NCBI GenBank assembly: GCA_006386115.1 | Contig: VFIW01000026.1 | Coordinates: forward strand, 372,001 to 436,000 | Reading direction: 5' to 3' | Length of the DNA stretch: 64,000 nt | Source of the DNA: Globisporangium splendens | Taxonomy: Eukaryota; Oomycota; Peronosporomycetes; Pythiales; Pythiaceae | In this document: positions 33,405-45,659 of the stretch, piece after piece | How positions within the stretch are numbered: the first letter of the stretch is position 1 | Layout of the letters: each line of letters opens with the position of its first letter | Made by a program: the position numbers and the translations under genes | Notes under the pieces: model-generated | What the model was told of the DNA's origin: nothing | Seen by the model: the letters and a program-made list of their open reading frames with translations, nothing else | Databases searched by the model: none

Positions 33405-35930
33405 TTACGCGGCAAGCATGGAGCGCAATCGTTCTAAATAGACGTCTTTCGACTGGATCTCGAGTTCCAACAACGAGAGCTGTAGACACAAGCAACCACA
33501 TAAGCACAACAGTACAAGCATTAGCCACAGCTGACATTACCACAAGCATTTACGAGACGTACCTCTGCTTTCCGCGTCGCTCTTTCGGCCGGCGTTAACT
33601 TAAACTGCATGAGCACAAAGTCCATTCGCTGCTCGTTCAGGAACGCACGGCGCTCGTCGATCTCTTGGGCGTACAGCGCGATCTCTTCGCGCAGCTGCAG
33701 ATAGATAAGTGCGGAAAAACATACCAGATCAACACACATGAGCTCACAACAGCAAATGCATACGAGAGGTCAAATTAACAGCAGGGATGGCACCATTGTG
33801 TTGGTCGCGATTCGCTCCAGTTCTTGCACGGCATTGAAGTAAATGTCGTTCCGCTAGTAAAGGCATAATATGAAAAGGTGAGGAGAAGTCGCACATGTGC
33901 GTCATAATCACTACTAAGCTGCGCAAACGTACCCAGATCTTCTCGAACGCACGCACGATCGACGGACGTGTCTCGATCCAACATGGCGCGATGAGCGACG
34001 TTGCTGTGCACGGGACCACACCAATCTCCACGTCGCTCTACACAATATACAGGCAATAACAAAAGCAAAGCCTCATAAGCTATAAGACGAGGCACTCTCT
34101 TCCTGCCAAAGACGTACTTTTGGGCGTAAACACAAAATGCTCTCGTCAAGAAGCTGCAGAAATTTGGCCTCGCCCTCGGGCCGCTGCTGGAACGGCAGCA
34201 GCGCCTCAACAGGGTGCACGCAGTGGACCGGTTTATCGTTCTCTTTCATGAGAAACTGCTGCGGAGACGTTAGACCTTGCTGCGCTGCGGCCATCCCCGT
34301 GACCACTTCGAGGCATTTCCAGGACTCGAGCGCGCGCAGTGCCAGGTTTTCCTGTGTGCGCTCATGATGGGAGCTTGTGCTGTTCTCATTGCCGCTGCCT
34401 GTCTGCGACGTGATGATCTCGAGAAGGTTGAGACTGCCGTCCAAGCGGAGCTGCCACAGAATTGACGCCATCGTGTCTTGATGGTACTCTTCGCACACTT
34501 GCCGAATTAACACCGCGCGGTCAGCAGAGTCTGTGATCGCCGCGAGGTCGTGTTGCTTCAGTCGAGCGCAAATCGCTTTCAGATCGCTCCACCAGTTTCC
34601 AGCAGCATCGAGGATCACCCGCGTTTCTTCATCTTGCACAACCAAATTGCTGTTCTGATTGGTCGCATACACTCCATCCTGCTGCTCGGTTCTACCTTGT
34701 TCCAAATCGTCCTCGCTGCAGCCGTTGAAGCGCAGTCCAAGCCCATAGTCTGCATCCAACTCGCGGAGTTTCTCGTCCGCAGACGAAGTGTCGACCACGC
34801 CCTTGGCGACGCGCAGCAAGATTGCGACGAAATCGCCCTTGCCATTGCTGCTCTTGTTACCATTATAACGCGCCTGGAGTTTGTCCAGTCTGGACGGCGT
34901 AATTCCTGCCATCGTGGGCAGTACAACGTGCGCGAGTCCTGTCGAGGTCACAGCGTGGATCCAATTCATCCAAGTTTCGGCGTCACTGTCGCTGAATTCG
35001 TCGAAATCGCGCAAGAAAAACACCACAGACGAGTTCTGCTGCTCAGGGGATAGATCGTCTGTAGACCCGTCGCTGGCATCACTCGAGTCGCTCTGGAGCT
35101 CTTTCAGTGCTGCTACCACTTCATCGAGGGAGGCACGCAACACACTGTCACAGATACACATTGAACAACAATGAATGTTACGTGTACAGTCAGAGATCAT
35201 GAGAACAAACCATGCAGCACCCAAACCTCGTCCGCGGATCGAATTCTGCAGGCAGGTCTGCATGCACCGATGCTTTGAGCGCCTTCCAGTGGCTGCTAAT
35301 TCTACTCAGCAGCGTCTTGGGTAGCGTCGAGGGAGCTGCGAGAGCCTCAAACGTCGTGGTCGAGCTTTCGCCAAACGAGCCTATACATTAGGCATCATGT
35401 AATTGAAACATAAGCGAGTGAGTTCAGCACGTACAGGCACTACGAAAGCGTCGCAGCTAACGCGTTTCTTTGTCATACCAATCACATGGGATCCGTCGAG
35501 AACGCTGTGGGCACCAGGTGCAGCAAGCAGTCAACAAACAGAGCCAAATAGAACAGAATAGTTACCATTACGCTCTCCCTTGCGCGTAGCCATCCGTACA
35601 GCAGCATCAAGAAGCAAATAGAAACGCGTACGCATTGGCCACTTTTGCGGGATTATCTCCAGGTGAGATGCCTAGCAGATACGGGAACTTGGGCTGCTCC
35701 TTCGCGAGCCACGCCGTCGACGTCGCCGCTGTTGCATTGTTCTCCTGCGTTTGCTGCATCACAGAATCCGCCCGCAGCTGCTTTTGGAGGTTCTGCTTCA
35801 CGTACGTCACGCGCTTCGCGTTGTCATATCGCTCGGCAGCTTCGCCCACGAGCAGCACGGCTGCTGTGAGCCCCACGGCCGCGTTGCGCGCAGCTCGGAG
35901 CGTTCTCGCCGTGCTTGGATTGATGCGCAT
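33405..35930 (-). CDS. Unknown membrane-anchored, probably mitochondrial protein
   Basis: Eight exons on minus: 35930..35632, 35504..35479 (26 bases), 35380..35227, 35144..34118, 34037..33933, 33853..33794, 33694..33563, 33479..33405; 625 residues, all phases consistent. The N-terminus (MRINPSTARTLRAARNAAVGLTAAVLLVGEAAERY) combines a basic presequence-like start with one short membrane segment. The central part holds GSFGESSTTTFEAL and VVFFLRDFDEF, the latter like a Walker-B strand, but no P-loop is visible. The C-terminus is helical and coiled-coil-like. I do not recognise the family; a degenerate mitochondrial inner-membrane ATPase is one possibility. Some exon borders, particularly the microexon, need transcript support. 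Confidence 0.65.
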
Positions 35931-36683
35931 GATATCAAATGATGCAGGATTGTGCTTCTCGAAATGATAAATCAACTTAAAAATACTATGACTTTATCGA
36001 GGGTATTGTTTCAAACAATGCTCGTTTAGTGATTTCAACACATCATCCGAATAGTGGCCTCACGAACCATAGCCAGCCAGTCGTCTGTTGCCTTGGCTGT
36101 GTGTTGCCTTGGTTGTGTGTGGTGGCGGACTGTCGAGCTGCGGCGACAATCGAGGAGGAGCTCATTGCCAATTCGGGTCACAGGCACCGCAGTAGGTGGA
36201 AGCGAGAGTGTCGAGGAGGAGGACTGCAAGTGATTGTGTGTTGTCGAGCTACGAATTTATGTATGTGTGCATTTGTTGTGATTGTGGGAGCGCGCGTGAT
36301 GTCTTCAAGCCGTGGATGTAACAGTCTGCGGAGTGAATTCCTCGTTTCTGAGAACCGCTGAACAAGTGGCTTCACTGAGACCAACTTAAGATTTAAAACG
36401 ACTGATGCCTCCACTCAAGTTCATGTATGCATGTACGTATGTGCGTGATGTCGGTGGTGTAGACTGCGAGCATGCACGAGGAATAAAGAGAGTATATTAG
36501 ACGATCATCCTTGTTGCGAAAACCATTTTCTTTCTTGCTTTGTGCGCATTTTTACTGAACATCGAACTGCGGCTCCTTCAAATGGCAAAATGCCAAGCAC
36601 ACGCAAAAGACAGTGCTGTAAATAATTGTGCTAGTGTACGGATGCATCTATCGCTATAGACGCCTTGACGTGCGCGTGTCTGT
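35931..36683. other. Intergenic region between two minus-strand genes
   Basis: About 750 bases with no convincing coding signal. Short ORFs on the plus strand (36029-36361) have no plausible composition. It contains the 3' UTR of the receptor kinase and the promoter of the preceding gene. Confidence 0.4.
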
Positions 36684-39492
36684 CTACAAGAACGCCGCCG
36701 CTCCATGCTCCGTTTTCTTGAAATCACCGACAATCCGCGAGCCCATGAAGCCGTTGACGGTATCGCCATAGTTGTGGATGTCGTCGTACTCTCGTCGTAG
36801 CCTTTCGGCTGCCGAACTCCGAGTGCTGCTGCCGTTACTGTTGAGACCCCAGTGGCCGTTGCTGGTCTTCGACCTGTTTCCCCACGTGCTCCCACTGGAG
36901 TTCAGCGACTGTTTTCTGCTGCTCCCATTGCTCGCTTCCAGTGAGTCGTCTGTCCTTCCACGACTGCTATCCAGCTCCGAACAGAAACTTCGACCATCTT
37001 CACTGCGACCATCAATGAAAGTGCCGCCAGCCTCGAGCATTGCGTCAATCGGGAGCTCGACTATCGGAGACATGATGGATTCCGCCGAGCTCGAGCTGAA
37101 TGCCGTCGAGATGTCCGACGGGTTGGCCTCCATGTCGTACTCTCGAAGCGATGACAACCGCGCCTCAAAGCCACGCGATAGCCCTCGAATGCGAGTCACC
37201 GGTTGCCCGAGAATCGCAACATTGTCGTTACTCGGACTTGCTTCGATGGAGGTCGAGTGAGGCGACATGTACTTGGCGAACGTCTCGTCAGGGCCTTCGC
37301 TGCGCGTGCTACTTCGCGTCGAATGCCGCGTCGAGAAGCGACCACGGAATAAGTTCGTGATGCGCGCGCCGAAGAAATGGGACTGACGGTGCTGACCACG
37401 GCTCGACTGCGTTCCACGAAAGGACGTAAAGATGCTGCTGCTGTTGCCATCGGAGTTCGTCAAAAAGGACTGGGCGCCAGTTCTGTCTTTCCCCATGGTC
37501 TCGAGAAGCGCTGTCAGCGCTGCTGTCGCTTGCGTAGCGGAAGGTCGATGGGTCGGATCCTGAGCCCAGCACTTGGTGATGAGTACTCTAAACATCTCGG
37601 GGATTCGATGCGCAGGATTGATCTGCGGTCGCTCCTCTCGGACGACTCGATCCCGCACTTCAAAGTCAAATTGCACGTCACTAAATGGGATCGCACCGTC
37701 CGTCGCGATCTCCCAGAGCACCATCCCAAAGCTGTACATATCGGTCGCTCGACTGTACCGGCAGTTTTGAGGATCCATGAGAATTTCAGGAGCTACAAAA
37801 AACAAAACAAAAAAACAGAGAAATGGATATGAGTCATTGACAGATTCAGCACACAAAAGAGAGCTCCTGGTCGCTCACCATTCCATCGCCACGTGCCGGC
37901 AAATGATGTGAGCTCATCAAACACCGTCTGGTTGTTCCGAAGCGTCAGCTCTGGGTTCGTGACCCCCGTTCGGTTCACAAAGTTGGCGACTTTAGAGATG
38001 CCAAAGTCCTGTTACCGTCGCGTTTTATACAGCAACGTCAGCGTCACATGCGATGTAAATGCATAGAGAGAGAGAGAGAGGCAACGTACCGCTAGCTTTG
38101 CCTGCCATGTGTCGGTCACGAGAATGTTCGTTCCTTTCAAGTCGCGGTGGATGTACGTCGGATTGCGCGCGTGCAAGTACGTTAACCCCTTGGCGACGTG
38201 TAGCGCCAATTCCACTTTCCGCCGCCACTGCAATGGAAAATGCGTTTTCAGCACATCCTTCAGGCTGCCGCGCGCGCAGTACTCGGTCAAGATACCGAGC
38301 TTTCCCTCGTAGTGGCCTGCGCGAATAAACAGCGTAATGTTGGGGTGGCGCAGTCTACGATTCCATTCATTCACACACAAACAGCAGCAAATGTGAGCAA
38401 AATGCCAATAAGTCAGCCATTTCCATCATTGCGCTTCACTCACCTGGCGCAGATCGACGCTTCTTCGATGAACGCGTGCTCGGAGTTCTGGATCATGGTC
38501 TCGTAGAGCGATTTATCCTCGCCGACGGGGTTCGGCAGCTTGATCACTTTCATCGCGACGTCGATGCCGAGCCACTGCGCTTTATACACACTTCCGGCCG
38601 CACCCTCGGCGATAAACTTGATGTCACTCAGTCCGTCGAGCTCTTCCAGCGTGACCTTGTCGGCTGCGTACACATTAGCTTCGTCAATAATTTCTTCCGT
38701 CGTGGGCGGCGTGATGCGCCAGCACTTGGGCTGCACGCCGTACATGTACGCGTTGAGCACAGGCACCGAGAAGATGAGGCAGTCGACAATATGCAGGATC
38801 GTGTCGGGCGTATTGTTGCGTCCGACCCATGTCGAAATCATATACGGGAGCTGCAGCAACGACACCACGATCACGTACTGGAGCAGTTTTTCCTGCAGCA
38901 GCAGCCGAGGCGAGGGCTCGAGAAACCCGAACTTGCGGCCGTAGAGCACGCCCGCAGCCACGAGCAAGATCACGAGCGAGACGGCGAACACCATCGTCTC
39001 GAAGTAGCGCAGGAAGTCGTGGGCGCGCGCTGCTCTCAAGCTCTCCGACGTTGCGCCGCCACCTGCACTCGCGTTCACTTGGAGCTCGTCCGCCCACGCA
39101 AAGCCGTAGATACCGCCGAGCGTCCACGCCACGAGCCAGCTCGTGCGCACATAGAACTTGGAGTTGCCGCCCGTGAGCACGAACACCGCGAGGATCGGAC
39201 TCCACACGATGGCGGCGAGGAAGCTGAGGTTGAATATCGAGTCGACGGCGACGCCCGCCACGCCCTGCGTCATGGCCGCGTACCCCATGACGAGCCGCAT
39301 GACGTGCGCCACGACGCCCGAGCACGCGAACAGCCAGTCGGTGAGGATGACGCTGAAGAAGAGCGCCTCGGTCACGCGGTGCGCCGTCTTGCGCATGCGG
39401 CGGTAGAGCGCCGTGACCACGAGCGACGACGCCATCGCGGCCACGGCGATGACCGTGAAGCGCAGCGCCACGGATGAGTCTAGCTGCTCCAT
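36684..39492 (-). CDS. Seven-TM receptor fused to a TKL protein kinase (GPCR-TKL)
   Basis: Four exons on minus: 39492..38444, 38354..38090, 38008..37879, 37792..36684; 850 residues. Seven hydrophobic segments fill residues about 8-265 (from FTVIAVAAMASSLVV to DCLIFSVPVLNAYMY). A tyrosine-kinase-like domain begins near residue 290: G-loop AEGAAGSVYKAQW, VAMKVI lysine, HRDLKGTNILV (about 413), DFGISK (439) and APEIL (481), then DMYSFGMVLWEI. The C-terminal about 230 residues are Ser-rich and probably phosphorylated. This layout matches the oomycete GPCR-bigram proteins, in which a receptor-like 7TM domain is joined to a catalytic domain. Start at MEQLDSS; an AUG at 39633 adds 47 residues. The ligand is unknown. 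Confidence 0.88.
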
Positions 39493-40026
39493 GCTGGTGG
39501 TTTCCGCGGATGCGCTTGTTATTGCGTGGACGGATGGAATGCCCGAGTGCGCGCGTAAGAGATGGACAGAGCGTCCGAGCGCGCCTGTCGAGCCCTGTTG
39601 TGTGAGGCGCGCACTCGGTTCAGCGTGGTGCATGCATCTGCAGGTCGATGCAGCGGAACGCCATCTGGTGCTTGCCGCACCTTTCCCTTGTCAGGTGTGC
39701 TTTCCGGACTTAATGGAAACTCCACTGTGCACAAGAGTCGTGCGATGATGTGTTGCCGTTAGGTCCGCATATCAAGAGGTGCCAATGCGAACCTAACGCG
39801 AGATGTTCTGACCCGATTCTGAAAAAGCATCCTTTGAGGATTCATTTTTTGTTTATTATACAGTTTTCTTTTTCGTTTGTAATGTTAAATGACATGTGTA
39901 AATGCATATACTAGGATGTTGTTGCTAGGAAAGGTTGTCCGCATAAAAACGGTTGCGCAAACTGTGCTGGTGTTTGTTCCCTTGAACATTTGCGCAACAC
40001 AACCAGTCTCGTCATCTCAGAAGATC
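39493..40026. other. Divergent intergenic region
   Basis: 534 bases between the receptor kinase and the decarboxylase ATGs. The part next to 39492 is GC-rich and open in frame with the receptor; the rest (39740-39960) is AT-rich without coding signal. Confidence 0.4.
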
Positions 40027-41704
40027 ATGGCAGCGGCGGCGCTCGGAGACATCGACTGGGCCAAGTACGCGAGCCAATTGGACGCCGGCAACGCGCAGCA
40101 CGTCGTGCAGCAGGTGCGTCCTTAGCAGCAGCACACGCCAATGCCTCTAATGCCTGTCCTGGGTTGATGGACACTGACGTCACTTTGACTGTAACTGACT
40201 GTAGCTGCTCAAGGACCATGCGCTCGATGGGGCATCGTCGGTGGACACTGCGCAACTCGCGACGCTTTTGCTGTCGGCGCTCGCCAAGCAGTCCGCTGCG
40301 GACAAGTACGTGGTGCCGTTGCTCGCGACGCACTCGACGGAAGAGCTCTTGACTCGCCATGAGCAGCGCAGCAACGCCGTGACGGCCGTCGTGCAGCAAT
40401 TGGTCGCGCAGAACCTGCTTCACGATGAGAACCCGCTTGTGAACCTGTACGACTGGGACGCGTACACTGCGCGTCTGGACAACTTGCGCACGGGGCTCCC
40501 GGAGAAGGAATTCAACCACGCTGTCGCCGTGAAAGCCAATCCGCTCCGTGGGATTCTCCGTGAAGCGCAAGCGCGCGGCTTTGGCGCGGAATGCGCGTCG
40601 TTTGCTGAAGCGAAGCACGCGCTGTCGCTCGGCTTTCAACCGCGCAAGGTCGTGTACGATTCCCCGTGCAAAATGCTAGGTGAATTGAAGCACTTGCTGC
40701 TCGCGGGCGTGTACATCAACCTCGACAACGAGACAGAAGTGGACAAAGTGCGCCAGGTCTTTGAGGAACTCGGAGACGCTGGGTACCCGTCGGGCAATCA
40801 CCACGCGCAGATTGGTCTGCGTATCAACCCTGTCGTGGGCGGTGGTACCATCGATGCCACGAGCACGGCGACCGTGACGAGTAAGTTCGGGCTGCCGTTG
40901 ACCTCGGAGACCCACGACCGCCTCATTCAGCTTTTCCGCGACAACCCGTGGCTGCAAGGCGTCCACGTCCATGTGGGCTCGCAAGGCTGTCCGATCGATT
41001 TGCTGGTTGCTGGTGCGAAGAAGGCAGTGCAGTTTGCGCTCGAGATCAATGCGAGAGTGGGTCGGGACCAGATCAAAGTGATGGATATCGGCGGCGGACT
41101 GCCAACCGTGTACGACGGTGGCGTGGACGAAGCCTACGATTTCAAAGTGTACGGCGACGCGCTTCGTGCCCAGGTCCCGGAGCTGTTTACGAGCGGATTC
41201 ACGTCTATCATCACGGAATTTGGACGCGGCATCTTCGTGAAACCCGGGATCACGGTGTCGAAGGTCGAGGCTGTGAAGGATTGGGCGGGACAGCACATCG
41301 CCGTGGTCCACGTCGGCGCCGACCAGTTCCCTCGCACCGCGTATCTTCCCGAGTTGTGGTCGCATTGCATCACTGTGCTCGCTGCTAATGGCGCTGTGAA
41401 ACCAAAGTCCAGTAGCACGTTCATCAAGCAGGATATCGCCGGTCCGTTGTGCTTCTCGGGCGATTTCATGGCCAAGCAGCAGCTGCTCCCTCAGATCCAA
41501 GTCGGAGACCTTGTCGTGGTCCACGATACGGGCGGCTACACCATGTCGATGCAGTCCAAGTATAACAGTCGCCAAGCCTCGTCCGTGTACGCGTACACGA
41601 AGGATAGAGCCACGCAGAGCATCAAGTTTGCACTGCTCAAGCAGCGCGAGACCGCGGAGGAGGCGCTGGCGTTCTGGGGAATCGACCACGCCGTCAGCTT
41701 TTAA
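40027..41704 (+). CDS. PLP-dependent amino-acid decarboxylase, fold type III (diaminopimelate/ornithine decarboxylase family)
   Basis: Two exons, 40027..40113 and 40205..41704 (GTGCGT donor, TGTAG acceptor), 528 residues. Alanine-racemase-type barrel with the PLP lysine in HAVAVKANP (about Lys138), HVHVGSQG, the phosphate-binding DIGGGLPTVYDGG and EFGRGIFVKPG. The C-terminal part has the active-site CFSGD and DTGGYTMSM typical of LysA/ODC. In LysA the last motif of the barrel is usually EPGR; here it is EFGR, and an N-terminal helical extension of about 120 residues precedes the barrel. Substrate (diaminopimelate, arginine, ornithine or another) cannot be fixed by eye. Confidence 0.85.
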
Positions 41705-41892
41705 AACAAAGTATCCTTCAGATTTGTTTTTTCCATATGAGATTTAGTTGAATCCCTTCACATGGAAATAGCATTCAATCTTCTTCCTTACTACTGCATA
41801 TTGCAGCGGTTAGCGTCATTGATCTCACTCAGCTTACAACAGCAGCAGCAAGTCTCCTACCCAACTCTCACATCGTAGCTCTCCCTTGTTCT

Positions 41893-43521
41893 CTAGTAGC
41901 TGCTTTCAAGCATGCTGCGGATGTACACGACCTGCGCGAACGCGATGCCGACCAGCACGATGTTCGTGAGCAGCGAGAGCCATTTCACGCGCGAGTTTGC
42001 GCTCTCAGCGGCGTTGCGACTGCCGCGCTCCTTGTGCAGAACGTACGTGATATCGCCGCGCAACGTGAACACGGTCTCCTTAAAGTACGCGACCTCGCGC
42101 ATCAAATCGAGTCCCAAGTCTGCAGCAACACACATCGAATGGCATCAATCTCATGAGTTCCATTCATCTTGATACATCTTGCTATATGCACAAACTCACC
42201 TTCCACGACGATTTGTGGATAGTAGTCTGGCGTGACGTACGACATGCCAAACACGCTCGCTTCGGCATCTTCATGCGTGTAAAACTAAAAAGGAGGACAA
42301 ACAGCACCCATTAAGCCACCAATCACCATCTATCATCTTCCTTTGTTGAGACAAATGGAACGAACCACAAAGTTGAGCGTTTCCCGTTGGGCATTGACCC
42401 TGGACGCAAACAGTTCCGTGATGTCAAACGTGAGGTGGCTGCCCATTTCCGTCACGGCGTTGTCCATCACGCGCTCCTTGTATTCGCCCTTCACAAAGCT
42501 GTTGGGGTGGCAATCAGAGATCATCGTTAGTGCGGAGTATCCAACTCAAATGGAGCATTTGCTCATGCAAACACGTACTTTCCGAGTGAGTTCCACGAGA
42601 GTGGGTACTGGAGCTGTTTGTCGTAGATGCCGACGGCGATGTCCACTTTTTCCTTCGACACGCTGTCCACGGAGAGCAGCAGCTGCACGCGCGTGTTCGG
42701 GTGGATGAGACTCGCCGACACGCCCTGGAGATCAAACTCCGTGATGCCCAGCGACGTCGCTTCGCCCTTGGTGGTCGTGAGCGTCATGGCCGTGTAGATC
42801 GTCTCGTCTGGGTTCGACTTGGAGACCGTCGCCGCGACGTTCGGGTACAGCACTAGACTCACACTTCCTGTATGGATAATTGATCAAATAGATACGAACA
42901 GGTAAGGAGCCAATGCCACATAAGCGTGTTGAGGATGCAGATATGGTATATGCGCGTACCGGTCGAGATGAAATCGAACGAGTAGAAGACATTAAAGTCC
43001 TGGGAGCTGCCGCCAAGTTTCCTGAAGCACAAGTGGTAGAGTCCCGATTCGCGCACCGTCGTGCTCAAGTGGTTGCTCTGCGTGCGATTCCACGACTGCA
43101 CGGTCTTCAGCGTCGGCGTCTTGACCTGTTGGTAGTAGCAACATGGAAGCGTTAGAGAGAATTTGCAGTTGAAGGGGAAGAAAAGATCGTTTTCATCCGT
43201 ACCACCACGTCCATGACGTCGTAGGATGCCGGGTCGATCACGCCAAAGCGGAACAGCAGCTTGCTGCCCGAGGTCCGTGCGTCCACTTCCTCCATGAAGC
43301 ATTCCTATTGTGTGTGCACGTAAGAGAGTTTAGCCACCAAGCCACCAACAGCACAATACGTCATACAAACAACAACATGACAAAAGAGCGCGCACCTCAA
43401 AGCGCGTGTCGAGACTGAACGTGAAGCGCGCGCCACTGTGCGCCGTCACCACGGGTGCCATGGCCGCCACCATCATCAGCACCAGCGCCACCGCCATCGA
43501 GCGCATGTTCGTCGCCATCAT
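41893..43521 (-). CDS. Enlarged GOLD/p24-type membrane protein
   Basis: Seven exons on minus: 43521..43396, 43304..43203, 43125..42960, 42867..42579, 42498..42366, 42284..42200, 42119..41893; 375 residues, all in phase. Signal peptide (MAVALVLMMVAAMAPVVTA), then a GOLD-like beta domain with p24 features (ECFMEEV, LLFRFGVID, SGLYHLCFRK). An unfamiliar segment of about 170 residues follows, then the p24-like coiled coil (LMREVAYFKETVFTLRGDITYVL) and a single TM near the end (LLTNIVLVGIAFAQVVYI). The family cycles between ER and Golgi as cargo receptors of COPI/COPII vesicles. Typical p24 proteins are about 200 residues; the tail (RSMLESSY) lacks the usual FF and KK motifs. Confidence 0.8.
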
Positions 43522-43797
43522 CTGCGTCCTCCACGTGTGCGTGCTTCAAACTGACTATTTCTATCTACCGCGAATGACACCCGAGTCGCTCACAGATCGC
43601 GCTTTTGTGAAGGGGAGAGAGCCAACTCCCTCTTAAGTGCGCTGTTGTTCAATGGATTATAGCACTGATAAGTGTTGTTATATCGAACCTAGTGATCGTT
43701 TTGACAAATTGCCAAATAACACGAAGTTCGTCTTGCCTGATTAAGTTCGCTGCTCAACCATGAAGAGGCACAGACGACGCATCACGGACAAAGCCTG

Positions 43798-45019
43798 ATG
43801 ACGATGACGATGGAAGGGATACGCGCGCAGGCGATGAAGACTTGTGACGAGGTACTGTTAAGGCAGGGATAGTGACTGAGAATGCGCATAGTGGCACAGA
43901 AAAGAGAGAACAAGCCTCGTCACCAAGTTGAAGTGTTTGGATTGTTTGTTGCCGGCAGTTGTGTGTCCTTGCAGCCAACGCAAGTGCGGATGGGGAGTTG
44001 GTGGCTCGTGTCACACAGCTGAATGCGCTGTTCCTGGAGTGCGACTCTGTCGAGTACGTGCTGAGAGCATCTTTCTGCCTTCTAGTGCACACGCACTCGA
44101 TCCTAATCTGATGCTGTTCAGTGAGACTGACATGAGGAGCCTTTCGCTTGTTGTGCGCTTGTAGACAACATCGTGCGCTTGCAGACGCGATGTGTACCCA
44201 TGGAGAATCACAACTTGTCGAACGGCTTCTGCAAGTTGTCATCGAGGTGAGGTAGATCTGAGCATGCAAATAGTTCAAATCGGTATGTGATTGCAAGTCA
44301 CACACTCACAGTCAGCGACATTCATTTGCAAATGTGTTTCTCTATTTTCGCAGGGCGAGCTGCTGACGCACGTAGTGCTGCAGAGTTTGTTGAATCTGAG
44401 CTTCAGCACATGTGGCGCCGCGCAGATTATCGATGGGAACGGGATCGAGACGCTGCTGGCGATCGCGCCGATCCTCGTGCATCCTGTGATCACGATCTTC
44501 TTGCTGCGCGTGCTGGAGCAGCTTACGGACACGGCGCCGTGGCCGAGCACGCGGCGCATGTGTTCCGCCAGAAGCGTCCGTGTGCTGCTCAACTTGCTGT
44601 CATCCGCAGCAGCAGGCGAGGAAGACCTCGAATCACCTCCAGATGCAGAGAAATCCCCAGAGTTGAAGGCGAGGGACGTTCATGGAGGCAAACATAATGA
44701 TGGCGCGCGGTGGCTCGTCGTCGAGTCGGTGCTCGCACTGCTGGACAAAATGACGGCGAGTCCGCAGTGGTTTGCCACGGGCATTGCTTCAGCGTGCAGG
44801 AATCAAGTGGGCACCCAGGTGGAGCTTATGCTGCGCCATGTAGGCGATGCGTCTTCCTTTTCTTCCTGAGCGGCGGCAGATGGGGCCACTGTCCAACAGC
44901 ACCCGCATGCACAGGTCCTTGTTCTCACAGAGCGAATCTTGTCACGTGTCCAACGAATGCCCAGTCGCCACGTACCCCCGAGCAATGACCCACTCGCCGC
45001 CCCATCTCTCTCCCAATAA
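43798..45019 (+). CDS. Armadillo-like helical protein of unknown function
   Basis: Five exons: 43798..43851, 43959..44053, 44165..44246, 44354..44839, 44900..45019; 278 residues with consistent phases (donors GTACTG, GTACGT, GTGAGG, GTAGGC). The translated product is almost wholly alpha-helical with armadillo/HEAT-like periodicity: DELCVLAANAS, LLQVVIEGELLTHVVLQSLLNLSFS, LVHPVITIFLLRVLEQL, VVESVLALLDKM. It ends RVPPSNDPLAAPSLSQ-like low-complexity residues. No specific family recognised; a protein-interaction scaffold is the natural guess. The last intron was chosen because it removes an in-frame TGA and continues a helical segment (HPHAQVLVLTERILSRVQR). Confidence 0.6.
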
Positions 45020-45659
45020 GACGATGGAAAGCCTGCGAGATTCAATAATTAGCTAACAAGTGTGCTGTTGTCCAGTTTCCCCACCCAGAATATCTAGGAG
45101 AAGTTGAATGGAAGAAGATATGAAATCTCACAGGACATTCGTTTTCCATACTGCAACACGTCGTGTCGTTGTGACGCACGGCGCGCACACAGTGGGATGC
45201 GCCAAGAGATCGAGCGCGAATAGGGGAAACAAAATGCACTTGGCTGTGTCCGCATTCCATTCGGACCAAACGCCCCATACAATTTGTGTGGGGTTGGCTC
45301 ACAAAAGCCTCGCGTTGACATGCGGACGAGCGACAGGTCTGAAGCGACGGGATCGCGGGGAAACGATCGGATTTCAGAGGGGTCGAGGGGGCAATTCCGC
45401 ACGCTCCCTCCGGCTTCATTTCCTATTTTTGGTTGTTTCGTGCAAGCCAAATTTACATCCGCCTCCTCCGTCTTCGCTCTATTTGCGCGCGCGCCATCGA
45501 CCACACCCCCAGCGTGTGCTCGATCCCGTGTGTGTGTGAAGCTGCCACAAACCGTCCACGATAGTGCTCCAGCGTCTCTTCCAGAGTCTCCCGTCCGGGG
45601 TTGACCGCGCCTACCACACCTTACTCTCCTATTTGCCGTCCATCAACAACGCAAGCACC
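45020..45659 (+). other. Intergenic region and probable 5' leader of the nucleotidyltransferase gene
   Basis: About 640 bases. The final 96 bases (from 45564) are open in frame with the next gene. A core-promoter-like element lies at 45416-45429. The remainder shows no coding signal. Confidence 0.45.
45416..45429 (+). promoter_or_regulatory. Candidate oomycete initiator + flanking element
   Basis: TCATTTCCTATTTT matches the TCATTYYNCAWTTT part of the oomycete core promoter at 13 of 14 positions. It is 244 bases before the ATG at 45660 and 148 before the in-frame AUG at 45564. Confidence 0.5.

Noticed and set aside
38476..39477. 333-codon plus-strand ORF antisense to the receptor kinase
   Set aside because: Extreme His/Arg/Asp composition; mirror of the 7TM coding exon.
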